The notes under the pieces were generated by a model. The model did no database searches. It saw only the letters and a list, made by a program, of their open reading frames with translations, and was not told the DNA's origin. A DNA stretch of 49,630 nucleotides from Silicimonas sp. (GTDB lineage Bacteria > Pseudomonadota > Alphaproteobacteria > Rhodobacterales > Rhodobacteraceae): the NCBI GenBank assembly GCA_022340315.1, contig JAJDOD010000095.1, forward strand, positions 1 to 49,630, in the 5' to 3' direction. Of this stretch, positions 10,579-19,109 are shown one piece after another (the first letter of the stretch is position 1; the number at the start of each line of letters is the position of its first letter). The translations under genes were made by a program, and so were the position numbers.

Positions 10579-11988
10579 TTACGCGGATTTCGCCCGCCAG
10601 CTGTCGGCTGCATAAATTTCGCGTGCGTCAGATGAATAGGGCGTCGGCGACACCCGGACACGGATCTCGGCCTGCTTGTGTTTCTCGGTCGAAGTCTTCG
10701 CCGTGTCGTCGGGCTCACCCCATCGCAGGGTAAGAACATCGCCGATTTCGACGCTCTGATCGACCACTCCGAGTGAAAGCATGCAGCGCTCGTTGTAGCT
10801 GTAGCCGTTGAACATCGACATGCCCACCATCTTGTCGCCCTGCATCACCATGTCGGCCGACGAGGAGGCATAGTTCGGCTGCGGGAAGTCGATCCACTTG
10901 TAGTGCTCGGCGCCCGGCACGAAGGCCGAGGCGATGACTTTCACTACGTCTTCGGCGTTCCACTCGAAGGTTACCTTCTTGCGGTTGGTCTTGCTCCCCC
11001 TCATCGCCGCCAGAGCAGATTTCCCGATGAAATCTTCCTTCTTCCAGCCGATGTAGAAATCGTAACCCAGTTCGAACGGGTTGACGTAATAATCCTCGAT
11101 ATTGTCGCTGACAAAGCTGCCGCCGATGGCGCCCGCCGCCTCGTACATCTCCGAACCCAGCCAGTCGCGGTAATCCGCCATCATGCCATCGCCCGTGTAG
11201 ATGCCCGGTAGGGGCGAGGGGATCCAGCCCGACTCGAGCGTGTTCGTCGAATAGGCGCGGCTGCCGCACTGAACCAGCTTCACGCCCGCATCGCGCGCGG
11301 CCTGCAGGATGGTCGCGTTTATGTAATTCTTGTCCTCGTAAGGTCCCCAGACCTCCAGCCCAGGCGCACCCGACATGCCGTGGCGTAGCGCCTGCACCTT
11401 CTTCGATCCGATGTTGATCCAGTCGACATGGAAGAACTTGATGTCGGGGATCGGTCCGCCGTTCATCTTTTCGAAGATCGCCGGCGCGTCCGGCCCCTGG
11501 ATTTGGTAGCGGTAATGCGTCCGCAGAACCCGCTCGCCCTCGGGGCGGCTGGTCGAGCGCGGGTCATGCTTGATCCGCACGTTCCACTTCCCCCAGGCGG
11601 CGCAGAACATCAGCCAGTTCGAAGTCGGCGCGCGGCCAACGAGGATGAACTTGTCCTCGCGCTCACGGAAAATGATGTGGTCGCCGATGACATAGCCCGC
11701 CGGGGTGACCGGCACGAAGTGCTTGGCGCGGTTGAGGCTGAGATTCGAGAAGCTGTTGATCCCGTGATGGGCTAGGAATGCCTCGGCCTGCGGCCCCTCT
11801 ACGATCAACTCGTCCATGTGGTGAGACTGGTCGAAAAGCACCGCCGTTTCGCGCCAGGCCCGCTGCTCGTCCCGCCAGTTTGCAAATTCGGGCGTCACGA
11901 CCGGATAGACATACATACCGATTTGCGAGTTGCGAAGCATCTCGACGGGGTTCTTGTGTTTGGCCATCACATCGGACAGGCTCGGCAT
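10579..11988 (-). CDS. Tetrahydrofolate-dependent aromatic O-demethylase (LigM/DesA type)
   Basis: A 469-residue GcvT-fold protein. The length and sequence (MYVYPVVTPEFANWRDEQRAWRETAVLFDQSHHMDELIVEGPQ, HYRYQIQGPDAPAIFEKMNGG, the VWGPYEDKNYINATILQAARDAG region, MSMFNGYSYNERCMLSLGVVD) fit LigM/DesA, which move the methyl group of vanillate, syringate or 3-O-methylgallate to tetrahydrofolate. True glycine-cleavage T proteins are about 100 residues shorter. In this operon it would feed pobA/pcaHG products or the extradiol enzyme with dihydroxy rings. The exact methoxy substrate is not readable. Directly downstream of gntR (19 bases) in the same transcript. Folate genes to recycle the methyl group are not in view. 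Confidence 0.85.
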   Translation of the reverse strand: MPSLSDVMAKHKNPVEMLRNSQIGMYVYPVVTPEFANWRDEQRAWRETAVLFDQSHHMDELIVEGPQAEAFLAHHGINSFSNLSLNRAKHFVPVTPAGYVIGDHIIFREREDKFILVGRAPTSNWLMFCAAWGKWNVRIKHDPRSTSRPEGERVLRTHYRYQIQGPDAPAIFEKMNGGPIPDIKFFHVDWINIGSKKVQALRHGMSGAPGLEVWGPYEDKNYINATILQAARDAGVKLVQCGSRAYSTNTLESGWIPSPLPGIYTGDGMMADYRDWLGSEMYEAAGAIGGSFVSDNIEDYYVNPFELGYDFYIGWKKEDFIGKSALAAMRGSKTNRKKVTFEWNAEDVVKVIASAFVPGAEHYKWIDFPQPNYASSSADMVMQGDKMVGMSMFNGYSYNERCMLSLGVVDQSVEIGDVLTLRWGEPDDTAKTSTEKHKQAEIRVRVSPTPYSSDAREIYAADSWRAKSA

Positions 11989-12007
11989 CTCTGATATCTC
12001 CTCTTTC

Positions 12008-12742
12008 TTACTCTGAAGTCACCAGCGCCAACCCCGGAATGCGGGTTGCAAGGTGCGGTTCTGCCTTTGTCAGGAATGCGAAATTGTTGCGTGCGAGCCG
12101 CGCATGCTCGCGCGCGACACTTTCGGCACGGGTGCCTTCACCGTCACGGATCGCTTCCAAAATCGCCCGATGCTGGCCCTGCGCGCGAATGAGCGAGCGC
12201 ATGAAGTCCGGCACAAGGTCCTGCTCACGCAAGAATGCAGTGGGCGAAGCCAGCGGCAGGCGGTTTACCCGCTCAAGCTCGCGCTGGATGACCGCGCTTC
12301 CCGGCAGTTTCGCCAGCAGATTGTGAAACTTTCCGTTTAGCCGGACATAGGTGGGAAAGTCGATGTTGGCCGGTTCTGCGACAGAACGATCAAGCCCCTC
12401 GAGGAGTGCCTCGCCCTGCGCCAAAAGCTCGGGGTCGGCGCCGCGCTCGGCCGCCAGGCGCGCGGCAGTTCCCTCGATGACGCCGCGAAGTTCGATCGAG
12501 TCGCAGATGTCGTCGATATCGAGACTGGTGACACGGCAACCTCCGCTTTCAGCCCGTTCCAGCAGTCCCTCGGCAACCAGCGTGTCCATCGCCTGCCGCA
12601 ACGGTGTACGGGAGGTGCCAAGCCGCTCGGCCAACGCCACCTCCCGCAAACGCGTGTTCGGATGGAATGCGCCTTCCATAATGAGCGATCGCAAGCCAAT
12701 CGTGGCCTTCTCCGCCTGACTGACGCGCTCGGCTTTGCTCAT
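12008..12742 (-). CDS. GntR-family (FCD) regulator of the aromatic operon
   Basis: A 244-residue FadR-type GntR regulator. The N-terminal winged helix spans FHPNTRLREVALAERLGTSRTPLRQAMDTLVAEGLLERAESGGCRVTSLD, and the C-terminal FCD ligand domain contains DICDSIELRGVIEGTAARLAAERG, NGKFHNLLAKLPGS and HRAILEAIRDGEG.RAESVAREHARLA with the histidines that hold metal or ligand. The start at 12742 has ggggagg upstream. It opens the minus-strand operon and faces the ald/hydroxylase operon across two TGTATACA sites, a word typical of FCD-GntR operators. It probably represses both units until an aromatic ligand binds (inference). Confidence 0.9.
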   Translation of the reverse strand: MSKAERVSQAEKATIGLRSLIMEGAFHPNTRLREVALAERLGTSRTPLRQAMDTLVAEGLLERAESGGCRVTSLDIDDICDSIELRGVIEGTAARLAAERGADPELLAQGEALLEGLDRSVAEPANIDFPTYVRLNGKFHNLLAKLPGSAVIQRELERVNRLPLASPTAFLREQDLVPDFMRSLIRAQGQHRAILEAIRDGEGTRAESVAREHARLARNNFAFLTKAEPHLATRIPGLALVTSE

Positions 12743-12800
12743 TGTCCTCCCCAGGATACACGCATCCGCTTCTACGTACGCGTCGCAGTTAGGACTACAA

Positions 12801-12870
12801 TGTATACAATTATTCGTCAATCTAGGCTGTTTTGAACAAAATGACCTTCGAAGTTGTGAAATTGTATACA
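12801..12870. promoter_or_regulatory. Paired GntR operators TGTATACAAT / ATTGTATACA
   Basis: Bases 12801-12810 read TGTATACAAT and 12861-12870 read ATTGTATACA, exact reverse complements of each other. Each contains the perfect 8-bp palindrome TGTATACA. They are about 62 bases apart, in the divergent region between gntR (12742) and the aldehyde dehydrogenase gene (12987). TTGTATACAA-like words are typical targets of FCD-type GntR repressors. Two sites on one DNA stretch could let the repressor control each promoter separately or by looping (inference). Confidence 0.75.
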
Positions 12871-12986
12871 GGATTTGCCAGAGCAATAGAGGAGCGGGTC
12901 TTCTGCCAAGTCGCAGGCTTCGCCTTGCCAGTGATGCGCATCTTCGGCGAAAGTGGCCAGGTGAAAACATTCGGGAGCGGTGCTAC

Positions 12987-14426
12987 ATGAACGCAAGCGC
13001 GGGGCCGGCACGACATTTCATCGGCGGCGAATGGATCGCCGAAGGCGCGCTGGCAGACAGCCTCGACCCGGCCACGCTTTCCCCTGTGGGCCAATACCAT
13101 CCCGGCAGTGCAGAACTTGCTGAGGCTGCCGCGAAACGCGCCCGAAGCGCCTTTTTCGAGTCTCCATGGGCGCAGTCGCCGCGCCTCCGCGCCCAGACGC
13201 TCTACGAGATGGCCGATCGTCTCGAGGCCGCGAAGGACGAGATCGCGGATCTTGTCACCGCCGAGAATGGCAAACTGAGGCGCGAGGCGATGGGCGAGAC
13301 GATGGGCGCGATCTCCGAGACCCGTTACTACGCCGGACTCGCCCGGAACATCCGCGGCACAATGCAGGAAACCGCGCCAGGCAACCTTTCGCTATTTCAC
13401 CGCGAACCAGCAGGCGTCGCTGGCATCATTGTTCCCTGGAACGCCCCGGTAACGCTGCTCATGCGCTCACTTGCCCCGGCGCTCGCAGCAGGCTGCACTA
13501 CGGTCATCAAGCCCGCCCAGCAGACACCGCTTTCGCACGCCCGCATCATTGAGGCGCTCGCTGCCGCGCCATCGCTTCCACCCGGCGTCCTGAACTCGGT
13601 GAACGAGAACGGCATCGAGGTCGGCCGCGCCATGACAGCCTCGCCGGATATCGACGTCATCAGCTTCACCGGGTCCAGCCGCACCGGACAGGCCATCATG
13701 GCAGCCGCCGCGCCGACGCTGAAACGGGTTGGCCTAGAACTTGGCGGCAAGGCCCCGGCGGTGATCTACGACGACGCCGATCTCGACCTCGCCGTGCGAG
13801 AACTGACCCACGGCTCGCTTGCGATGGCGGGCCAGATCTGTGTCGCTGCCGCGCGCTACCTCGTCCACGAGAGCGTCGCGCAGGATTTCGAGAGCCGCAT
13901 CACCGCCGCCTTCCGCGCCGTGAAAACCGGCCCCGGCAACGATCTGACCAGCGAGATGGGCAGTCTCATCGACTTCGACAATCTTACCCGCGTGGAACGC
14001 CTGATTGAACAGGCGGGCGACGAGGGCAAACTGCTCCTGAAGGGCGAGAGGCTGGGGCAGGGGGCCTTCCTGACGCCGACGCTCTTCCGCATCGAAGACC
14101 TCAATTCGCAGCTTGTACAGGAAGAACTCTTCGGTCCGCTGGTGTCCATCGAAAGCTTCACCGACGAAGCCGAGGCTGTCCACAAGGCCAACGCCACCGC
14201 CTACGGCCTCGCCGCTTCCGTCTTCACCTGCGACGGCCCACGCGCCATGCGCACTTCCCGCGCCATCCGGGCGGGAACGGTCTGGATCAACTCACATCTC
14301 CGTCTATTCGCCGAGGGCGAGACCGGCGGCTACGGCAAGTCCGGCCTCGGCCGGCTGCACGGGCCAGAGGGTCTCCACGACTTCCTCGAAACCAAGCACA
14401 TCTACATGGAAAACGGCACGGTATGA
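12987..14426 (+). CDS. NAD(P)-dependent aldehyde dehydrogenase
   Basis: A 479-residue ALDH-superfamily enzyme oxidising an aldehyde to a carboxylate. It contains the Rossmann region AGIIVPWNAPVTLLMRSLAPALAAGCTTVIKPAQQTPLS, FTGSSRTGQAI, the catalytic glutamate in RVGLELGGKAPAVIYDDADLD, and the nucleophilic cysteine in AMAGQICVAAARYLVHESV. C-terminal QEELFGPLVSIESF and INSHLRLFAEGETGGYGKSGLGR are normal. I start at MNASAGPARHF because gggagcgg lies six bases upstream and the homology begins there. First gene of a plus-strand operon, overlapping the hydroxylase by ATGA. An aromatic aldehyde such as vanillin is plausible but unproven. Confidence 0.92.
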   Translation: MNASAGPARHFIGGEWIAEGALADSLDPATLSPVGQYHPGSAELAEAAAKRARSAFFESPWAQSPRLRAQTLYEMADRLEAAKDEIADLVTAENGKLRREAMGETMGAISETRYYAGLARNIRGTMQETAPGNLSLFHREPAGVAGIIVPWNAPVTLLMRSLAPALAAGCTTVIKPAQQTPLSHARIIEALAAAPSLPPGVLNSVNENGIEVGRAMTASPDIDVISFTGSSRTGQAIMAAAAPTLKRVGLELGGKAPAVIYDDADLDLAVRELTHGSLAMAGQICVAAARYLVHESVAQDFESRITAAFRAVKTGPGNDLTSEMGSLIDFDNLTRVERLIEQAGDEGKLLLKGERLGQGAFLTPTLFRIEDLNSQLVQEELFGPLVSIESFTDEAEAVHKANATAYGLAASVFTCDGPRAMRTSRAIRAGTVWINSHLRLFAEGETGGYGKSGLGRLHGPEGLHDFLETKHIYMENGTV

Positions 14427-15997
14427 GCGACCGCTATGATGTCCTCATAAATGGAGGCGGTCCTGTCGGAATCGGCCTCGCGCTTGAACTCGGCCAGCGT
14501 GGCATCCGCACATGCGTTATCGAGAAGTCTACCGAACCCGGCCCGATCCCCAAGGGCCAGAATCTAACCCAGCGCACCTGCGAGCACTTCCGCGCCTGGG
14601 GCTGCGAAGACCGTGTCCGAGCGGCACACGACATACCAAAGGGCGGCGGCATCGGTGGCATGACCACCTACGGCACGCTGCTTTCCGACTACCATTACGA
14701 CTGGCTCAACCGCGCCCATGTGAACGCTTACTACTTCGCAGCCAACGCCCGCCTGCCGCAATACGCCACCGAACGCGCGCTCCGCGCCCGCGCCGCCGAG
14801 CTTGACTGCGTCGACACGCTTTACGGCTGGGAAGGCACCGCCCTTGCGCAGGACGATAGCGGCGTGACGCTGACGATCCGCGACCGCGACACCGGCGAGG
14901 CCCGCGATCTCCGCGCCGCCTACCTCGCCGGGTGCGACGGCAGCCGGTCCTTCACCCGCGAGGCCGCCGGGATCACCGAGACCCGCGCCGAACACAACCG
15001 CCTCATGGCGCTCGTGCTCTTCACCTCGACCGAGCTGCACGAACTTCTGCAACGCTATCCCGGAAAGGCCTTCTACAACGTCCTGCACCCCGACTTCGAA
15101 GGCTACTGGCAGTTCTTCGGCCGCGTCGATCACGGGCGGACATGGTTCTTCCACGCGCCCGTTCCCTTCGGGACCAGGCCGGAGAACTTCGATTTCTCCG
15201 CACTTCTGAACAGCGCCGTCGGCCAGCCCTTTGCTCACCGGATCGACCACATAGGCCTCTGGGACCTCCGAATGTCGTTGGCCGACAGCTACCGGCAAGG
15301 CCGCGTCTTCATCGCCGGGGACGCCGCCCACAGCCACCCGCCCTATGGCGGCTTCGGCGTGAACATCGGCTTCGAGGACGCCCGCAACCTCGGCTGGAAA
15401 CTCGCCGCCACGCTGCAGGGCTGGGGCGGCCCAGAGTTGCTCGACAGCTACGAGGCCGAGCGACGCCCCCTCTTTCGTTCGACCTCCGACGACTTCATCG
15501 AGCGCTACATCACCGACGACCGAGCGTTCCTCGAAACCCACGATCCCGCACAGGACCGCGCCGCCTTCGAGGCCGCCTGGTCCACCCGCAACCTCGACGC
15601 TGACGACGTGCTGGCCTTCGAGCCCAACTACGAAGGCTCGCCCGTGATCGGCGGCGAAGGTACCCCCTCGGCGCGCGGATCGCACAGCTTCAAGGCCCGC
15701 CCCGGCCACCTCTTGCCGCCGCCCGGGCCGGGCAACGACCCGGCCGTGCTCGCCGCCCTCGGCACGGGCTACGCGGTTCTCGGCGACGAGACCCTCCGCG
15801 CCGAGTACCAGGCCGTCGCCCGTACCCTCGGCATCCGCCTCACGACCGCCCCCCTCGAAAGCGCCTGGCGTGACGCCTACCAGACCGACGCGCTCCTCCT
15901 CCGCCCCGACCGTTTCATCGCATGGACGGCAGGGCAGAGCGGCACACCCGATGACGTTCTCCGCTGCGCCGCAGGTTTCCCGAAAGGCACCCCATGA
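14423..15997 (+). CDS. FAD-dependent aromatic hydroxylase (PheA/TfdB/MhpA type)
   Basis: A 524-residue class A flavoprotein monooxygenase. It carries the FAD motif DVLINGGGPVGIGLALELGQRG, the DG motif LAGCDGSRSFTREAAGI, and the GD motif RVFIAGDAAHSHPPYGGFGVNIGFEDARNLGWKLA, followed by the Y-E-AERRP helix and a C-terminal region where phenol hydroxylases keep a thioredoxin-like fold. Such enzymes hydroxylate phenolic rings with NAD(P)H and O2. Length and motifs separate it from pobA. It is translationally coupled to both neighbours (ATGA overlaps at 14423 and 15994). It may create the catechol used by the extradiol dioxygenase of the divergent operon (inference). Confidence 0.88.
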   Translation: MSDRYDVLINGGGPVGIGLALELGQRGIRTCVIEKSTEPGPIPKGQNLTQRTCEHFRAWGCEDRVRAAHDIPKGGGIGGMTTYGTLLSDYHYDWLNRAHVNAYYFAANARLPQYATERALRARAAELDCVDTLYGWEGTALAQDDSGVTLTIRDRDTGEARDLRAAYLAGCDGSRSFTREAAGITETRAEHNRLMALVLFTSTELHELLQRYPGKAFYNVLHPDFEGYWQFFGRVDHGRTWFFHAPVPFGTRPENFDFSALLNSAVGQPFAHRIDHIGLWDLRMSLADSYRQGRVFIAGDAAHSHPPYGGFGVNIGFEDARNLGWKLAATLQGWGGPELLDSYEAERRPLFRSTSDDFIERYITDDRAFLETHDPAQDRAAFEAAWSTRNLDADDVLAFEPNYEGSPVIGGEGTPSARGSHSFKARPGHLLPPPGPGNDPAVLAALGTGYAVLGDETLRAEYQAVARTLGIRLTTAPLESAWRDAYQTDALLLRPDRFIAWTAGQSGTPDDVLRCAAGFPKGTP

Positions 15998-16767
15998 CAG
16001 ACCAGACCCGCCACGCCCTCGTCACCGGCGCAGCCTCGGGCATCGGCCGCGCCACCTCACTCCGCCTCCGCGCCGACGGCTACCGCGTCACCGCCATCGA
16101 CCGCGCCGACCCGGGCGAGGCCGCCGATGCCTGGTACCCGCTCGACCTCGACGACCCGACCGCCAACCTCTCGCCGATCCCCGGCCCGATCCACGTCCTC
16201 GTCAACGCCGCCGGACTGCCGCCCCGCCCCGGCACCGAGGCGCAGATCCTGCGCGTCAACTTCCTCGCCCTCCGCCGCCTGACCACCGCCTTGCTGCCGC
16301 ACCTTGCGGGCGGAGCCAGCATCGTCAACATGGCCTCCAAGGCGGGTGCGAAATGGCAGGAGAACATCGCTCAGGTCAAACGCCTCCTCGAAATGCCCGA
16401 CACCGACCGCCTAGACGCATTCGTGTCGCGGGAGGGTATCGACCCGGTTCGCGCCTACGACCTTTCTAAGGAAGCGGTTATCGTATGGACCAAGGCGTTG
16501 ACCGGCCAGTTGATCGAACGCGAAATTCGCATGAACTGCGTGAGCCCTGCCGCCGTCGAAACGCCGATCCTGTTGGATTTCATGTCTGCCTTTGGCGAGC
16601 GTGCGGCCCGCGGCGTGAAACTCTCCGGCCGCTCCGGCACGCCCGAAGAAGTCGCCGCAGTCATCGCCTTCCTCGCAAGCCCTGACGCATCCTGGGTCAA
16701 GGGATGCAACATCGAAGCCGATGGAGGCCTGACTGCGCAACTCGACTCCGTGAAATTTCTCGACTGA
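15994..16767 (+). CDS. Short-chain dehydrogenase/reductase
   Basis: A 257-residue classical SDR. Cofactor motif is ALVTGAASGIGRATS, and the second motif reads VLVNAAG in place of the usual NNAG. The active site has the serine strand SIVNMASKAGAKW and the tyrosine-lysine pair in RAYDLSKEAVIVW. An insertion of about 30 residues lies between serine and tyrosine (NIAQVKRLLEMPDTDRLDAFVSREG). This, with the overall length, recalls the 3-alpha-hydroxysteroid dehydrogenase/carbonyl reductase group, but the substrate cannot be read off. C-terminal SPAAVETPIL and GCNIEADGG are normal. Third gene of the ALDH-hydroxylase-SDR operon. Confidence 0.87.
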   Translation: MTDQTRHALVTGAASGIGRATSLRLRADGYRVTAIDRADPGEAADAWYPLDLDDPTANLSPIPGPIHVLVNAAGLPPRPGTEAQILRVNFLALRRLTTALLPHLAGGASIVNMASKAGAKWQENIAQVKRLLEMPDTDRLDAFVSREGIDPVRAYDLSKEAVIVWTKALTGQLIEREIRMNCVSPAAVETPILLDFMSAFGERAARGVKLSGRSGTPEEVAAVIAFLASPDASWVKGCNIEADGGLTAQLDSVKFLD

Positions 16768-16831
16768 CAAGCCATGCCTGAGGCCATTATACCCAGCCCC
16801 GACCCGATTCCCGGCCTGACTGACGACGCCC

Positions 16832-17836
16832 ATGCCCGACACGACAATGCCCCTCGACACGCTTCTCGGTCACCTTCACGGGCTGGCCAATGAAGCACTC
16901 CCGCTATGGGATCTCCCCGACGGTGCCACGGCGCGGCTGATCAACGTGTCGGAGAACGCCACCTATCTTGTCGAGGCGCCAGGCGGTCACAAATCCGTCC
17001 TCCGCGTCCATCGTGAGGCCTACCACACCCGCCGCGCAATCGAATGCGAGTTGGCCTGGATCGACGCGCTGGGGCAGGCTGGCGTGGTGACGACCTCCGG
17101 CTATTACCTAGGCCGGGACGGGGAACCCATCCAGTCGGCACGCACGAAGGGATTGCAGGCGCCCCGCTACCTTGTTCTCTTCCGTTTTCTCGACGGCGAC
17201 ACCCCAAGCGAAAGTGGCGATCTGACACCCGGCTTTGAGGAGCTTGGTGCTATCGCCGCCCGGTGCCACGTCCATGCGCTTGGCTGGCAGAGGCCCAAAC
17301 CTTTCGAGCGGCTTGCCTGGGATGTCGACAGCGTTTTCGGCGCCAACCCCACCTGGGGCAACTGGCGCGACGCGCCGAACGTCTCCCCGGGCATCCGCAC
17401 CACACTGGAAGCAGTCGAGCGGACCATCCGCTCCCGTCTTGCCGCCTATGGAAAAGCGCCCGAGCGTTACAACCTTATCCATGCCGATATGCGGCTCGCC
17501 AACCTTCTCATCGACCAGAACGGCACTCGCCTTATCGACTTCGATGATTGCGGCTTCGGCTGGCTGATGTACGACTTCGCCGCCGCCATTAGCTTTATCG
17601 AGGACGACCCCCGCATCCCCGAGTTCAAGGCGGCGTGGCTCCGGGGTTACCGCTCCGAACGTTCTCTGGCGGCCGAGGACGAGGCCGAGATCGACACCCT
17701 CATCATGTTGCGTCGCTTGGCGCTCCTCGCTTGGATCGGCAGCCATATCGAGGCCCCCGAACCGCAGGCGCTCGCCCCTGATTTCGCATTGACAACAGCG
17801 CGTCTCGGCCGCGCGTGGCTCGACCGGCTCTGCTGA
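16832..17836 (+). CDS. APH-family small-molecule kinase
   Basis: A 334-residue protein of the aminoglycoside-phosphotransferase/homoserine-kinase-like fold. The N-lobe has VSENATYLVEAPGGHKSVLRVHRE, with the ATP-binding lysine likely in KSVLRVH. The catalytic Brenner motif is NLIHADMRLANLLID and the metal aspartate is in TRLIDFDDCGFGWLMYDFA. The family includes kinases of homoserine, choline, sugars and some antibiotics; nothing here supports antibiotic resistance. It begins 64 bases after the SDR and 88 bases before dxr, on the same strand. A metabolic substrate linked to this operon is likely but unidentified. Confidence 0.8.
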   Translation: MPDTTMPLDTLLGHLHGLANEALPLWDLPDGATARLINVSENATYLVEAPGGHKSVLRVHREAYHTRRAIECELAWIDALGQAGVVTTSGYYLGRDGEPIQSARTKGLQAPRYLVLFRFLDGDTPSESGDLTPGFEELGAIAARCHVHALGWQRPKPFERLAWDVDSVFGANPTWGNWRDAPNVSPGIRTTLEAVERTIRSRLAAYGKAPERYNLIHADMRLANLLIDQNGTRLIDFDDCGFGWLMYDFAAAISFIEDDPRIPEFKAAWLRGYRSERSLAAEDEAEIDTLIMLRRLALLAWIGSHIEAPEPQALAPDFALTTARLGRAWLDRLC

Positions 17837-17924
17837 GCCGTTTCTTTACTGGAAAATCCTGCGCGCTTCGGGGAAAACGGGGAACGGCCCGCGCGAACTC
17901 GCGGGCGCGACCGCAAGGGTTTGA

Positions 17925-19088
17925 ATGAAACGTGTCTCCATTCTCGGCGCCACCGGCTCGATCGGCCAAAACACCGTCGATCTGATCGCCCGCGAGCCGG
18001 GTGATTTTCACGTCGTGGCGCTGACGGGCGGTCGAAACACTGCCCGTCTTGCCGATGACGCGATCCGGCTAGGGGCCGAAGTTGCCGTGATCGCCCACGA
18101 AAACGGACTCGATGACCTTCGGACCCGGCTTGCAGGCACCAGCATCGAGGCGGCGGCGGGTCGTGCGGCCCTTCTCGATGCCGCCTCACGGCCGACCGAC
18201 TGGACCATGTCCGCCATCGTCGGCTCGGCGGGGCTGGAACCTGGCCTCCGCGCCTTGGCGAACGGCACCTGCCTGGCGCTCGCCAACAAGGAAAGCCTCG
18301 TCTGCGCCGGTTCGCTGCTCCTGGCCGAGGCTGGGAGACATGACGCCACGATCCTTCCCGTCGACAGCGAGCATTCGGCGATTTTCCAGGCCTTGGCGGG
18401 TGAGGAAATCGCCGCCGTCGAGCGCATCGTCATCACCGCCTCTGGCGGCGCCTTCCGCGACTGGCCGCTTGAAAAGTTGCAGTCGGCGACATTGGCCGAA
18501 GCTTCGGCGCACCCCAACTGGGACATGGGTCAGCGTATCACCATCGACAGCGCCACTCTCTTCAACAAGGCAATGGAGATGATCGAAGCGCGCGAATTTT
18601 TCCGCGTCCGCCCCGAACAGATCGAAGTTGTCATCCATCCCGAAAGCCTTATCCACGCGCTCGTTGGTTTCCGCGATGGCGCGCTGATGGCGCATGTCGG
18701 ACCGCCGGACATGCGCCACGCCATCGGATACGCGCTCAACTGGCCCGAGCGCCGTCACCTGCCGGTCGAGCGGCTCGATCTCGTGAAGACAGGCCAGCTT
18801 ACATTCCGCGAGCCGGACGAGGCCCGGCATCCGGCGCTTCGTCTTGCCCGCGAGGTGATGGAGACCGGAGGTTATTCAGGCGCGGTGTTCAACGCAGCCA
18901 AGGAAGCTGCGCTGGATGGTTTCATAGCGGGACAGATTGGTTTTCTCGACATGGCGGGGGTGGTCGAAACTGTGCTGGAAAGGTTTGCTGCCAGGACTGA
19001 CTGCGGCACGTCAATGACGCTTGAGACCGTGCATGCCATTGATGGCGAGGCTCGACGCGTCGCCTCCGAGGTCATTGCAACTTTTTAG
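17925..19088 (+). CDS. dxr: 1-deoxy-D-xylulose-5-phosphate reductoisomerase
   Basis: A full-length (387 residues) DXR, the enzyme that converts DXP to methylerythritol phosphate with NADPH in the non-mevalonate isoprenoid pathway. Every landmark is present: GATGSIGQNTVDL for NADPH, ALANKESLVCAG, the metal-binding DSEHSAIFQAL, ASGGAFRDWP, and the active-site flap and phosphate region HPNWDMGQRITIDSATLFNKAMEMIEA. So catalysis should be intact. What is odd is the place: housekeeping dxr in this group usually sits with uppS, cdsA and bamA, whereas this copy follows a kinase in a catabolic cluster and meets a zinc dehydrogenase tail to tail. Whether it is the only copy cannot be seen here. Confidence 0.93.
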   Translation: MKRVSILGATGSIGQNTVDLIAREPGDFHVVALTGGRNTARLADDAIRLGAEVAVIAHENGLDDLRTRLAGTSIEAAAGRAALLDAASRPTDWTMSAIVGSAGLEPGLRALANGTCLALANKESLVCAGSLLLAEAGRHDATILPVDSEHSAIFQALAGEEIAAVERIVITASGGAFRDWPLEKLQSATLAEASAHPNWDMGQRITIDSATLFNKAMEMIEAREFFRVRPEQIEVVIHPESLIHALVGFRDGALMAHVGPPDMRHAIGYALNWPERRHLPVERLDLVKTGQLTFREPDEARHPALRLAREVMETGGYSGAVFNAAKEAALDGFIAGQIGFLDMAGVVETVLERFAARTDCGTSMTLETVHAIDGEARRVASEVIATF

Positions 19089-19109
19089 CGCAGGCCGCCG
19101 CTCCCTCTG

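Noticed and set aside
10579-11988. Glycine-cleavage T protein (gcvT)
   Set aside because: Same fold, but about 100 residues longer, and located in an aromatic operon without gcvH/gcvP; LigM/DesA-type demethylase fits better.
14564-15709. Minus-strand ORF of 381 aa over the FAD hydroxylase
   Set aside because: Shadow of the plus-strand hydroxylase; Gly/Ala/Val-rich composition with no motifs.
16832-17836. Aminoglycoside resistance gene
   Set aside because: The fold is shared by metabolic kinases, and neither the gene context nor any mobile element supports resistance.
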